Shown here: in pieces, positions 52,682 to 61,638 of the stretch | Layout: each line of letters begins with the position of its first letter | How positions within the stretch are numbered: position 1 is the first letter of the stretch | Assembly (NCBI RefSeq): GCF_000718985.1 | Contig: NZ_JODL01000010.1 | Coordinates: 62,001 to 126,000 of the forward strand | Source of the DNA: Streptomyces megasporus | GTDB lineage: Bacteria; Actinomycetota; Actinomycetes; Streptomycetales; Streptomycetaceae | DNA length: 64,000 nt | Reading direction: 5' to 3' | The notes under the pieces: model-generated | What the model was told of the DNA's origin: nothing | The model's input: the letters and a program-made list of their open reading frames with translations, nothing else | The model's database searches: none | Made by a program: the position numbers and the translations under genes

Positions 52682-55600
52682 TCACCCCAGGCGCCACCCG
52701 GAGAACTCCACCGTGCCGCGCGCGGTGCCGCTCGCCGCCGTCATCCCCAGCCCGACGTCCTGCCGCGCCGCCGCGGCCGGCAGCCGCACGGTCGCCACCG
52801 TCCGCCAGGTCGTCCCGCCGTCCGTGGACAGCTCGCCGGTGTGGTCCCGGCCGGCCCGCCGCAGCCGCAGCAGCACCGGCGCCTTCACCCCGGTGATCCG
52901 CCGGTAGGTGTCCAACTGCCCGTCGCCGTCGGAGTCGTACGACAGCACCACGCCGTTGGCCGGGGTCACCGACAGGTTGAGGAAGCCGGGCGCGCCCTCC
53001 TCCGCCAGGTCGTCACGGACGAAGATCCCCGCCCGCGCCCACGGCCCGGTCGCCGCCTGGGAGTCCACCCGCACGGTCACCGTGCCCCGCTCGCCCAGGG
53101 CGCCCGGCCGGTACAGGGCGCCGAATTCCGCGGTGGCCCTCCACAGGTCCGCGCCCCCGCCGTCGATCGCGTACCGCTCGCCCAACCGGCCGAAGACCGC
53201 CCCGTTGCCGTTGACCGTGCGCCACTCCGCCGGCAGCGGCCCGGCCAGGAACAGCCCGCCGTCGTGCACCGCCCGCACCCGGTCGCCGCCCTCGGGCCCG
53301 TACCGCGCCGTCACGGTGTAGGGCAGCCGCCGCAGCGGATCGGTCAGGGGCCGGTCGGGCGCGGTCACCCGCCAGCGGACCCGCGCCCGGCCACCGGCCG
53401 GGACGCGCGCCACGGTGGTGGGGTCCAGCGGTTCGGCGGCGACACCGGACGGGCCGGACAGGGCCAGCTCCACCGGACCCGCGGCCCGCAGCCCGTTGGT
53501 GTTGACGAAGGTCGCGGTCAGCAGCCCGCGCCCGCCCGGCGCCAGCGCCTCCGGCTCCAGGGCCGTCTCCACCCCGCCCTGCCAGGGCGCGCGGGCCAGC
53601 GCGTCGCGGACCTTGCGGGCGGTGGCGTACGGGTCGCCCACCGGACGCAGCGGATACTCCTTCCGCTCCCTGGTCCAGGACTCCTCGACCGCGTACCAGT
53701 CGACCGGCTCCGGCGCCCGCCCGGCGGCCAGGGCGGCGTCCAACTCGTCCAACCACCTCCGCCAGCGCGACAGGTAGAAGTCGCCCATCAGCCCGTGCCA
53801 GTCGCGGTTGGCGTAGTCGTGCAGCCTGCCCCCCTCGGAGGCGGCACGCCCGTCCCACACCGTCAGCAACACGCGGGCGGTGCGTTCCAGCTCCGCCGCC
53901 TCCGCGGGGGAGGTCGCCATGCGGCGGGCCGCGTCCGTCCACGGTCCCAGCAGGAACAGCCGGTGGGTGCCGGCCACCTCGTCGGTCAGCGCCATCAGCC
54001 GCAGCCACAGCGTCGACAGCTCCCGGAAGGCGCTCCGGTCGCCGCGCGTGTAGGCGTCGCGGAGCCGGGGCAGGAACTGCCGGCTGCGGTTGGCCAGGGC
54101 CTGCCGGGCGACGTCCACCAGGTCGTGCCGGTAGGCGTCACTGCCGCGCAGGGCCGCGCCGACCGCCAGCAGCCCGTCCAACGCGGCGTCGAACCGCGCC
54201 GGATCGTAGGAGAGCTCGGTGGGACCGTACTGCCCGGCCCGGGTGGCGTTCAGATCGGGACGGGCGGCGAAGAGGCTGTCGTGGGTGAAGCCGTACAGCT
54301 TCGCGGAGTGCCGGTAGGCGGTGTCGTGCAGTGCCAGCCAGGCGTCCTTCGCGGCGGAGTCGGCGCCGCCGTAGCGGTACCCGGCGAACCGCTCGAACCA
54401 CGCCGGCAGGTCCACCGGCTCGGTGCGCCAGGCCAGCTCGGAGAAGAAGTCGAACGCGGCCGGATCGCGGTCGGCGGCCTCCGGCAGGTACGCGGTGCCC
54501 ACCAGGGCGCTGCCGGGCTTGTCGCGCCAGGCGTGGAACCGCTCGTTCCACACATGGGTCTTGGCGCCCAGCAGGGTGCGCCCGCCGAAGTTGGGGATGG
54601 AACCGAAGCAGTAGGGGGTGCCGTTCCAGTCGGCCTCGCGGTCGAAGACGGTCTCGGTCCGCTCGGAGATGCCGTCGACGATGAGCATCCGCCGCTTGTC
54701 CACGGCGTCCACCAGCTCGCGCCGCGGGTTCTCCTGCCAGCCCAGGATCACCCAGACCGCGTCCGGATGGGCCTTCCGCAGGGCCGTCTCCACGCCCCGC
54801 GCGGCGTCCGCCACCGGCACGTCCCCGGCGCTGCCGCCCTCGTGGAGCAGGTCCATCTTGAAGTGCCCGGCGTCGCCGAACAGCTCCTTCTGGTGCCGGT
54901 AGAAGGAGGCGGCGACACCGTGGAAGACGGCGGTGCGCGGGTCCAGCCAGTCGGGCCGGGCGAAGCCGTGCCAGGTGCCCTGGGGGACGGTGTGGGCCCC
55001 GGGGTTGCGCGTGGCGAAGTCCCTGGGCACCGTCCCGTAGTAGCCGGGCAGCACCGGGTGCATGCCCAACTCCCGCAGCCGGGCGGTGATCCGCCGCCCC
55101 AGCTCCACCCGCTTGTCGATCAGCGCCTGACCGAGCGGCCCGCCGTAGTCGCTGAGGTTCTGCAACAGCCACCACGGCTGGTGGGACGGCGCGGGCAACC
55201 AGCGGCGCGCCTCGGCGTCCGAGTAGCCGAACTCCCGCAGCACCCGCTGGTAGACGGCCTCGTGCCCGGCGATGACCAACACCTGGTTGCAGCCGTTGAG
55301 GGCCAACACGTCGATCAGGCGCTCCCAGTACGCCCAGTCGGCGTACGGGTTGGTGTAGCCGTCGTTGGTGTCGTTGAGCGCGAACCGGTTGGGCAGGGTG
55401 GTGGAACGCTCCAGGGGGCGCGCGGGTGCGGGCAGGGTCGTGGGCAGGTTCAGTTGGCTCCCCGCCCAGGAGATGTGCGCGGAGCAGACCTCCTTCAGGT
55501 ACCAGTGGACACCGGTGAGCAGCACGGCCGGACTGGTCCCGGCCACCTCGATCCGGCCCGCCGTGCCCGTCACCCGGAAACGCTCCGCGCCGTCCGTCGC

Positions 55601-55849
55601 GCTCAGCGGCGTCAGGTGGAACTGGTCGACGTGGTCCGGCAGCAGACGCCCCAGCGCCGCCCGGGCGGGCTCGGTCCCGAAGGGGCGCGGGGCCGCGGCG
55701 GCGCTCCCCCCGCCCACCACCGGGCCGGGGCCGATCGCGGCGACCAGACCCGCCGCCACCGTTCCGGCGCCGAGCACGGTGCGCCGGGACGGGCCTCTGC
55801 CCCCCGTCCCCTCCGGCGTGGGGGAGGGGAGGGACACCCGGCGGCTCAT
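52682..55849 (-). CDS. secreted GH89 alpha-N-acetylglucosaminidase
   Basis: 1055 residues. A twin-arginine signal (PSRRTVLGAGTVAAGLVAA) indicates Tat export. The NAGLU fold is clear: HWYLKEVCSAHISWAGSQL, FALNDTNDGYTNPYADW, WERLIDVLALNGCNQVLV, MDLLHEGGSAGDVPV and the catalytic-domain WILGWQENPR. Roughly the first 730 residues are GH89; the rest is an NPCBM/Ig-like linker and a C-terminal jelly-roll module (about 890-1055, with AGIFVRDDL and YDSDGDGQLD). It releases terminal alpha-GlcNAc from glycans such as mucin-type or heparan-type chains. ATG 55849 overlaps the stop of the upstream regulator gene. Confidence 0.93.
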   Translation of the reverse strand: MSRRVSLPSPTPEGTGGRGPSRRTVLGAGTVAAGLVAAIGPGPVVGGGSAAAAPRPFGTEPARAALGRLLPDHVDQFHLTPLSATDGAERFRVTGTAGRIEVAGTSPAVLLTGVHWYLKEVCSAHISWAGSQLNLPTTLPAPARPLERSTTLPNRFALNDTNDGYTNPYADWAYWERLIDVLALNGCNQVLVIAGHEAVYQRVLREFGYSDAEARRWLPAPSHQPWWLLQNLSDYGGPLGQALIDKRVELGRRITARLRELGMHPVLPGYYGTVPRDFATRNPGAHTVPQGTWHGFARPDWLDPRTAVFHGVAASFYRHQKELFGDAGHFKMDLLHEGGSAGDVPVADAARGVETALRKAHPDAVWVILGWQENPRRELVDAVDKRRMLIVDGISERTETVFDREADWNGTPYCFGSIPNFGGRTLLGAKTHVWNERFHAWRDKPGSALVGTAYLPEAADRDPAAFDFFSELAWRTEPVDLPAWFERFAGYRYGGADSAAKDAWLALHDTAYRHSAKLYGFTHDSLFAARPDLNATRAGQYGPTELSYDPARFDAALDGLLAVGAALRGSDAYRHDLVDVARQALANRSRQFLPRLRDAYTRGDRSAFRELSTLWLRLMALTDEVAGTHRLFLLGPWTDAARRMATSPAEAAELERTARVLLTVWDGRAASEGGRLHDYANRDWHGLMGDFYLSRWRRWLDELDAALAAGRAPEPVDWYAVEESWTRERKEYPLRPVGDPYATARKVRDALARAPWQGGVETALEPEALAPGGRGLLTATFVNTNGLRAAGPVELALSGPSGVAAEPLDPTTVARVPAGGRARVRWRVTAPDRPLTDPLRRLPYTVTARYGPEGGDRVRAVHDGGLFLAGPLPAEWRTVNGNGAVFGRLGERYAIDGGGADLWRATAEFGALYRPGALGERGTVTVRVDSQAATGPWARAGIFVRDDLAEEGAPGFLNLSVTPANGVVLSYDSDGDGQLDTYRRITGVKAPVLLRLRRAGRDHTGELSTDGGTTWRTVATVRLPAAAARQDVGLGMTAASGTARGTVEFSGWRLG

Positions 55850-56427
55850 CCCCGGTCCAGGTGGGCGAGGACGGTCGGGACCCGGCGGAGGCCGTCGTCG
55901 GGCGGTGGCGGCCCGAACTCGGCGGGGATGTCGGCGAAGATGTCGGAGAAGACGTCGGAGGTGTGCTGGGCGACCGCCCGCTCGGTGACCACGAGCCGCG
56001 CCGCGACGGCCGCGTTCGACCTGCCCTGAGCCATCAGTTCCATGACCTCCCTCTCACGCGGAGCCGGCCGACCCACCGGCCGGTCCGTCTCGCGCCGTGT
56101 CAACAGTTGTCGGATCACCCGCGGACCCATGGCCGTGCCGCCCGCGGCGACCCGGCACACGGCTGCGACGCGCTCCGCGTCGCAGCCCCGGTCCTCGGGC
56201 GGGTGGCCGACTCCGCCGGTCCCGTCGGCGAGCAGCTCACGCGCGTGGAGCTGCTCGACGTGTGGGGAGAGAACCGGCGCCGACGGACCGGGCCGTTCTC
56301 GGCCGGGGGCCCGGTTCGGCTCCGGCCCGCTCTCCACGGCCGCCGCGATCTCGAAGTCGTACGCCTCCAGCAGCCGTACCAGGCCGTCTCGCGGCGGAAA
56401 CAGGTCCTCGGCCGGAACAACACGCAC
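55846..56427 (-). pseudogene. response regulator (LuxR/NarL type) with deleted receiver core
   Basis: 193 residues from GTG 56427. It begins like NarL-type regulators (VRVVPAEDLFPPRDGLVRLL with the acidic E7/D8 pair) and ends with a LuxR HTH (PREREVMELMAQGRSNAAVA, TERAVAQHTS). Between them the strand bearing the phospho-acceptor aspartate and the following helix are missing: EPNRAPGRERPGPSAPVLS jumps from helix 1 to the HVEQLHARELLADG segment. Many family positions are also altered to Pro, His or Arg. The reading frame is still open, so this is an in-frame decayed gene or a phosphorylation-independent protein. Its TGA overlaps the GH89 ATG. Confidence 0.75.
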
Positions 56428-56558
56428 GGAGGCTCCCCGGGGTCGGTCGGGCGGCGCCCGGACGGAGGACCGCCGTCCACACCATCGGATCGCCGACGGC
56501 CCGTCAACCCCGCCTTTTCGGCCGCTTGTCGGTCTGTGTCGACCCGTGTCGGCCCGTG

Positions 56559-57614
56559 TCAGCCCCGTGGAACGACCGTGGAGAGCACCGACGGCAGCGA
56601 GGACCAGTCGGAGGTGAGGACGCTCGCCCGTTCGGCCGCCAACAGGGCCACCCGATCGAGCGCCTTCCTCTCGGTGGGGCGGGTCGCGCTGATGGCGGGC
56701 GCCACGTTGTGGGCGTCGGTCATCACCAGCAGGTAGTTCCGCGCGGCGTACCAGTCGGTGTCGATGCCGCCGGACACGTACGCCGAGGCGTCGCCGTCGA
56801 AGACGACGAACCACGGCCGGATCGAGGCGTCCGCGTAGCGGGTGGTGCGCGGGTCGCCGGCCTCGGCCCGGTGCACGGCCGGGAAGGCGACGGCGTTGCC
56901 CAGCCGCCCGGAGGCGGCCAGGTCGCGCAGGTGGGTCGCGTACTCGCGGTCGGTCCACAGCGAGTCGAAGGGGTTGGACTCCTCGACCGTGCCGGGGATG
57001 AGGTGGATCAGGAACCTCCCCGCCAGCGCGTCCCGCGTCGGCCAGCCCCTCGCCCGTACGGCCTCGTCCAGCGTGGCGTACCCGGCGGCCAGTTCACCGG
57101 GTCGGTAGAGGGCGTCGCCGAGCTTGTCGGCGACCAACGCGTCGAACTGCGCCGGTCCGCGCCCGAGGTTGGCCGCGAACCCGTCCTTCATCTCGATCTT
57201 GATCAGGATCGGCCGGTGCCCGGGGTTGGCGTCGTGCCAGGCCCGCAGGTCGGCCAGGCACCCGGCCAGGCTCTGGTTGCGGGGCTTGGAGCGCAGCTCG
57301 GCGGCGGTGGAGGCGTTGACGCAGTTGTTGTCGTTGCCGAGCGGGTTGTTGTGCGCCACGCGCCAGGTGCTGCCGGAGAAGTTCGTCCACACGTCCAGCT
57401 CCAGCAGCGCGGCGCCGGAGTCCAGGGCGTCGGCGAAGTGGGTGTACCTGCTCTTCTCGTAGGCGTTGTGCACGCCCACGCCGGTGGTGGCCGAGTACGG
57501 CAGCGACCCGGGGTCCGCCGCGCCGGCCGGTGGCGCGCCCGCCGCCATGGTCAACAGCGCCAGGCCCACGCCGGACGCCACCGTCGACACCACTGTTCTC
57601 TTCCGCTGTCCCAT
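56559..57614 (-). CDS. secreted Ca2+-dependent phosphoinositide phospholipase C-like protein
   Basis: 351 residues. Signal peptide to about residue 33 (PPAGAA). The TIM-barrel catalytic histidines are H49 (GVGVHNAYE) and H88 (WRVAHNNP), with ELDVW and ILIKIEMKD as Ca2+-binding strands and FLIHLIPGTVEES later. It matches the Streptomyces antibioticus-type PI-PLC, which is Ca2+-dependent and hydrolyses phosphatidylinositol outside the cell. ATG 57614. Monocistronic; divergent from a SnoaL-like gene across a 229-bp region. Confidence 0.88.
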   Translation of the reverse strand: MGQRKRTVVSTVASGVGLALLTMAAGAPPAGAADPGSLPYSATTGVGVHNAYEKSRYTHFADALDSGAALLELDVWTNFSGSTWRVAHNNPLGNDNNCVNASTAAELRSKPRNQSLAGCLADLRAWHDANPGHRPILIKIEMKDGFAANLGRGPAQFDALVADKLGDALYRPGELAAGYATLDEAVRARGWPTRDALAGRFLIHLIPGTVEESNPFDSLWTDREYATHLRDLAASGRLGNAVAFPAVHRAEAGDPRTTRYADASIRPWFVVFDGDASAYVSGGIDTDWYAARNYLLVMTDAHNVAPAISATRPTERKALDRVALLAAERASVLTSDWSSLPSVLSTVVPRG

Positions 57615-57771
57615 CTGCGCCGCCTTCGGTGTGGGGGGTCAAAACCCGTTCACCGTAGGGGAGTTGAGGTACGCCGGGGAGGGTGTGGACGCGACGGGAA
57701 GGGGAACGGTCGGCGTACGGCTCCTCCGTCGAGGGCGCCTCGTCCGTCCCCGGAATCGATTCGGAAAAACG

Positions 57772-57827
57772 TTGGCGCGCCCAATGGATCCTGTTAATGT
57801 TGGCGCATCCAATATTGGCCCAACCAA
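57772..57827. promoter_or_regulatory. three TTGG-N5-CCAA palindromes
   Basis: Exact TTGG-N5-CCAA motifs lie at 57772-57784, 57800-57812 and 57815-57827. The first overlaps TTGGCG (-35-like) and the second TAATGT (-10-like, 17-base spacer), so a dimeric repressor or activator binding here would control the rightward gene and possibly the divergent one. Confidence 0.7.
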
Positions 57828-57843
57828 CATGCATGGAGGAGCG

Positions 57844-58260
57844 ATGCGGCAACCGACGACCCGGCCGGACCGCGCCGAGGTGACCGACCTGGTGGCACGC
57901 CTGACCCGTTGCCTGGACGATCCGTCACCCGACGGAAGGGACCTGCGCGCCGTCTACACCGAGGACGCCGTCGTCCACAGTCCGCGCGGCACCGTGCGCG
58001 GCATCGACGCGATCGTGGAGCGCGTACGCCGAGCCGACCCCGGCGACGAACACGCCCAGCACTTCGACACCGACGTCCTGGTCGACCTCGACGGCGATCG
58101 GGCCCGCGTCACCGCCAACCAACTGGTGTACTTCTTCCGCCCCGGCAAGCCGCCCCACCGCACCGCCGGTCTCCGCCACACCCTCACCGCCGCGCGCACC
58201 CCCGCCGGTTGGCGGATCGCGCGCAACGACATCACGCTGCTGTGGGAGAAGGCGGACTGA
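57844..58260 (+). CDS. SnoaL-like (NTF2-fold) protein
   Basis: 138 residues. The polyketide-cyclase-like/NTF2 fold is shown by the N-terminal helix ending RCLDDP, RAVYTEDAVVHSPRGTVRG, the strand RVTANQLVYFFRPG and the terminal GWRIARNDITLLWEK. Such proteins act as small-molecule isomerases/hydroxylases or lack enzymatic activity; no catalytic Asp/His pair is obvious. ATG 57844 has GGAGGAG upstream. Preceded by the triple TTGG-N5-CCAA control region. Confidence 0.88.
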   Translation: MRQPTTRPDRAEVTDLVARLTRCLDDPSPDGRDLRAVYTEDAVVHSPRGTVRGIDAIVERVRRADPGDEHAQHFDTDVLVDLDGDRARVTANQLVYFFRPGKPPHRTAGLRHTLTAARTPAGWRIARNDITLLWEKAD

Positions 58261-58596
58261 CACCCGCCGCACGAACACAGGCGCGCCGTCGACGCGGCCC
58301 TGGCGGCGTGGCTCGAACGGCCTCGGGTCGAGGCGAACAGGGGGACCGTGTTCGCCTCGGCCGTCGGCCGCCCGGAAAGGTCGCCGGCCGGACGGCCGGT
58401 GAAGGCGGAGAAGGTCCGACAGGGAACCCGAGCACGGACCGGGTGCCCCGGACACGGGGCTCCGCCCGGACTCCGGTCGGTCGCCGGGCGATCCGCTCGG
58501 GAAAACGAAACGCGAGACCGCCGCGGCTGTGACAGGGTGCGGACCGGCAGGGCGAGACCACCCCACACCGGCCCACCCGTTCGGCAGGAGAACCCG
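58261..58596. other. intergenic region with hairpin
   Basis: 336 bases between the SnoaL-like and DinB genes. Apart from the hairpin at 58329-58359 nothing coding is evident; the part from about 58400 may hold the DinB promoter. Confidence 0.4.
58329..58359 (+). terminator. terminator hairpin
   Basis: CGAGGCGAACA pairs perfectly over 11 bp with TGTTCGCCTCG around a 9-base loop, downstream of the SnoaL-like gene. Confidence 0.65.
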
Positions 58597-59217
58597 ATGG
58601 CGTCATCCCCGCGTTCGACCCCGTTGCCGGAGCAGTTCGACTTCGCGCACCGGCGCCTCGTCGACCGCATGGCGGGCCCGACCGTGGACAGCGGCAACGG
58701 CACGGATGTGCGGGTCGGCCCGATGACCGACGAGGAGTACTTCTGGGAACCGGTGCCCGACTGCTGGTCCGTCCGCCGCCGCACGGCCGGACCGGGCCCT
58801 CGGGCGACCCTCCTGGTCGGCACGGGCGAGTGGGGACGCGACTTCGCCCTCTCCCCGCACCCCGAGCCGCCGCCGTTCACCACCATCGCCTGGCGCCTGG
58901 ACCACCTCACCGAGATGATGACCCTCCGCGCCGACCACACGGCGGGAACCCACACGCTCACCCGCGACGACCACCGCGCCGCCGCGAGCGCGGCCGAGGC
59001 CGTCACGGCCTTCGACGCCGCCGCCGCGGCGTGGCGGGAGGCGCTGCTCGGCCTCGACGACACCGCGCTCGACACCGTGGGCCACTGCACCTACCCGCAC
59101 GGCAGCGACCCGGACGATCCCATGATCGACATCGTCTGGTGGGTCAACCAGGAACTGCTCCACCACGGCGCCGAGATCGCCCTCCTCCGCGACCTCCACC
59201 GCGCACACCGGAACTGA
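58597..59217 (+). CDS. DinB family protein
   Basis: 206 residues, four-helix DinB/YfiT-like fold. The likely metal histidines are in WRLDHLTEMM and the adjacent pair in ELLHHGAEIALLRDL near the C-terminus, which matches the three-His metal site. RVGPMTDEEYFWEPVPDCWSV near the N-terminus is typical. DinB relatives are thiol-dependent transferases (for example mycothiol- or bacillithiol-dependent) or detoxifying enzymes; which applies is unknown. ATG 58597 has AGGAG six bases upstream. Confidence 0.9.
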   Translation: MASSPRSTPLPEQFDFAHRRLVDRMAGPTVDSGNGTDVRVGPMTDEEYFWEPVPDCWSVRRRTAGPGPRATLLVGTGEWGRDFALSPHPEPPPFTTIAWRLDHLTEMMTLRADHTAGTHTLTRDDHRAAASAAEAVTAFDAAAAAWREALLGLDDTALDTVGHCTYPHGSDPDDPMIDIVWWVNQELLHHGAEIALLRDLHRAHRN

Positions 59218-59218
59218 C

Positions 59219-59238
59219 GTCCCCGACACGACGGGGAC
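59219..59238 (+). terminator. terminator after DinB
   Basis: GTCCCCG / CGGGGAC, a 7-bp stem with the loop ACACGA, begins one base after the stop codon. Confidence 0.6.
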
Positions 59239-59462
59239 CGCCACGGCGACCGTCCGTCAAAGCGGTCGAAGGGAGGAACGGCACCCGTGGGAGACGCCGG
59301 TCCCTCCGCCCGGCGCGGTCGTCCTCGACGTCGTCCCGCGCGCGGCGGGTCCACGGGAGCGGGTCTCTCCGCCCGACCGCCGGTTCCTGCGCCCGGCCGC
59401 GCACCGTCCGTCCCGCGCGCCGCGCACGCCGTGAGCTGGTGGCGGGCGGTCCGGGGCGGCGC

Positions 59463-61103
59463 CTACCGCGACCGGCGCCCCGCCGTCGTCGCGCGGTGGA
59501 TCGCGTCCCGGGCCGGGGCCAGCAGGTAGTGGTCGAGGGGGCGTTCGGCGGCGAGGGCCGCGCGGGCCGCGTTGGCGCCGCAGGCGCCGTGGACGCCGCC
59601 GCCCGGATGGGCGGAGGACGAGGCGAGGTAGAGGTCCCGGACGGGAGTGGTGGCCCGGCCCGCGCCGGGGACGGGACGGAAGAAGAGCTGCTGGTGGACG
59701 GCGGCGGTGCCGCCGTTGAGGGCGCCGCCGACCAGGTTCTCGTCGAGGGCGTTCAGATCCGGCGGGGCCAGGATCCGACGGGCGACGACGCGGTCGCGGA
59801 AGCCCGGAGCGCGGCGTTCGACCTCCGCCTCCACCCGGTCGGCCATGGCCTCCCGCTCGCCCGGTCCCCAGGCGCCCGTGACGCTCCCGTCGCCCGCGTC
59901 CTCGCGGACGCGTTGCGGCAGGTGGGTGTAGGCCCAGGCCGACTCGGTGCCGGCGGGGGAGCGGGTCGGGTCGGAGACGGTCATCTGGCCGAGCAGGCAG
60001 AACGGCCGGTCCGGGACGGCGCCGGTGGCCAACTGGGCACTGTGGCGGGTGAGGTGGTCCATGCCGTCGGCCAGGTGGACGGTGCCGGCCCCGGCCGCCT
60101 CGGGGGCGGTCCAGGGGATGGGCCCGGACAGCGCCCAGTCCACCTTGAACGTCGAGGCGTCCCACTGGAAGCGGCGGATGTCGTCCCGCAACCGGGCCGG
60201 AAGGTGCTCCCCGTCGACCAGCCCGCCGTACAGGGCGGGGGCGGAGACGTCCGCCAGGACCGCGCGGCGGGCGCGCACGGCGTCCCCGTCGTCGGTGACC
60301 ACGCCGAGCGCGCGCCCGTCCGCGACGACCACCTTCGACACGCGGGCCTGGCAGCGGACCGTCCCGCCGAGCGATTCCAGACGGCGGACCAGGGCCGCGG
60401 TGAGCATGCCCGCGCCGCCGGTCGGCACCGGCCAGCCGACCTCCTGGCCCATCATCGCCAGCAGCCAGCCGTAGATCGTCCCGGCCGTGGACTCGGGGAA
60501 GATGTCCGCGTGCAGCGCGCACCCGGCCAGCAGCGTCGGGGCGCCGGGCCCGTCGAACTCCTCCTCGCCCAGGCGCCGTACGGGCAGCATCAGCATGCGC
60601 AGCAGCCGCAGTCCGCCGGCCGCCCGCAGCTTGGCCGCCATGGAGAGCGCGGGACGCACCGGGGGGAAGGGGGTGAGGAACGCCCGCAGCAGGTCGGGGC
60701 CGAGCCGGTCCCACAGATCCGTCAGCCGCAGATAGGCGTCCCCGTCGCCGGGCGCGAAGGTCTCCAGGTTGCGGGCGGTGTCCTCCCTGTTCCGGTGCAG
60801 GACGGCGCAACTCCCGTCGGGGAAGGGGTTGGCGACGACGGCCGGCGCGTGGCTCCACGTCAGGCCCCAGCGCTCCAGCTCCAGGGCGCGGATGGTGGGG
60901 GAGGCGGCGGCCAGCGGATAGAAGGAGCTGAACAGGTCGTTGACGTAGTCGGGGTGGACGCCGCGGTCGCTGCGGACGGCGCCGCCGGGTTCGGGCTGGG
61001 CCTCCAGGACCAGCACCCGCCAACCGGCGTCCGCCAGCATGTTCGCGGCGACCAGCCCGTTGGGGCCGGCTCCCACCACGACGGCGTCGGGCGCGTCGGT
61101 CAT
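59463..61103 (-). CDS. FAD-dependent oxidoreductase, phytoene-dehydrogenase/PYROXD2-like
   Basis: 546 residues. The Rossmann FAD motif AVVVGAGPNGLVAANMLA is at the N-terminus with LVLEAQPEPGGAVRSD as the ribose-binding stretch. The C-terminal LYLASSSAHPGGGVHGACG is the second FAD contact of the amine-oxidase/phytoene desaturase superfamily. It could oxidise or desaturate a hydrophobic substrate; human PYROXD2-like proteins are of unknown function, so the substrate cannot be named. ATG 61103. Last gene of a three-gene unit with the hypothetical and SRPBCC genes upstream. Confidence 0.9.
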   Translation of the reverse strand: MTDAPDAVVVGAGPNGLVAANMLADAGWRVLVLEAQPEPGGAVRSDRGVHPDYVNDLFSSFYPLAAASPTIRALELERWGLTWSHAPAVVANPFPDGSCAVLHRNREDTARNLETFAPGDGDAYLRLTDLWDRLGPDLLRAFLTPFPPVRPALSMAAKLRAAGGLRLLRMLMLPVRRLGEEEFDGPGAPTLLAGCALHADIFPESTAGTIYGWLLAMMGQEVGWPVPTGGAGMLTAALVRRLESLGGTVRCQARVSKVVVADGRALGVVTDDGDAVRARRAVLADVSAPALYGGLVDGEHLPARLRDDIRRFQWDASTFKVDWALSGPIPWTAPEAAGAGTVHLADGMDHLTRHSAQLATGAVPDRPFCLLGQMTVSDPTRSPAGTESAWAYTHLPQRVREDAGDGSVTGAWGPGEREAMADRVEAEVERRAPGFRDRVVARRILAPPDLNALDENLVGGALNGGTAAVHQQLFFRPVPGAGRATTPVRDLYLASSSAHPGGGVHGACGANAARAALAAERPLDHYLLAPARDAIHRATTAGRRSR

Positions 61104-61173
61104 CGGTGACTCCTGGTGGTTCCTGCGGACGGGACGGGAAGTGGTGTGGCGGGACGGACCGGTCGGGGCCGGG

Positions 61174-61638
61174 TCAGGCGCGGGGGGTGTCGGGGTGGGC
61201 GGTGTGGGCGGCGTGGCCGTGGGTGCGCCGGGCCTCCTTCATCTCCGCCTCGTACAGGTGGCGCAGGCCCCCCACCAGATCGCGCACCCGCTCCTCGGCG
61301 GCGACGAACGGCCGGTAGTAGTGGTCGTCGTAGCCCTCGACGATCTGGAACGTCCAGTGGCCGGGAATCACGTTGCGGCCGAGGATCTCGGTCTCCAGCA
61401 GGTCCGCCTCCCGGCCGTGCCCGGCGGCGCGGAGCAGCTCCACGGCCTCGCCCAGCAGCAGGTCGGCCCGGCCGGTCGTCTGGTGGAAGGAGTACAGGTG
61501 TCCACGGGCCCGTTCGGTGGCCTCCAGGGCCTCGGAGACCTTGCCGACGGCCTCGACGGTGGCGTCGTCCACACCCGGTGGCCGGCGGTGGGCCCGGTCG
61601 GGGCGGTCCCCGGCGGGTCGGTCGTCGGTGTGCGTCAT
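61174..61638 (-). CDS. conserved hypothetical protein, helical
   Basis: 154 residues. Mostly alpha-helical, with HLYSFHQTTGRADLLLGEAV, GHGREADLLETEILGRNV and the conserved WTFQIVEGYDDHYYRPF in the middle. Histidines, Asp and Glu are frequent enough to suggest a metal or cofactor site, but no family is recognised. The C-terminus is His/Thr/Ala-rich. ATG 61638 overlaps the stop of the SRPBCC gene (ATGA), so the two are co-translated. Confidence 0.75.
   Translation of the reverse strand: MTHTDDRPAGDRPDRAHRRPPGVDDATVEAVGKVSEALEATERARGHLYSFHQTTGRADLLLGEAVELLRAAGHGREADLLETEILGRNVIPGHWTFQIVEGYDDHYYRPFVAAEERVRDLVGGLRHLYEAEMKEARRTHGHAAHTAHPDTPRA

Noticed and set aside
57954..59090. 378-residue minus-strand ORF opposite the SnoaL and DinB genes
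   Set aside because: Ser/Arg-rich translation with no domain; both plus-strand genes are clear.
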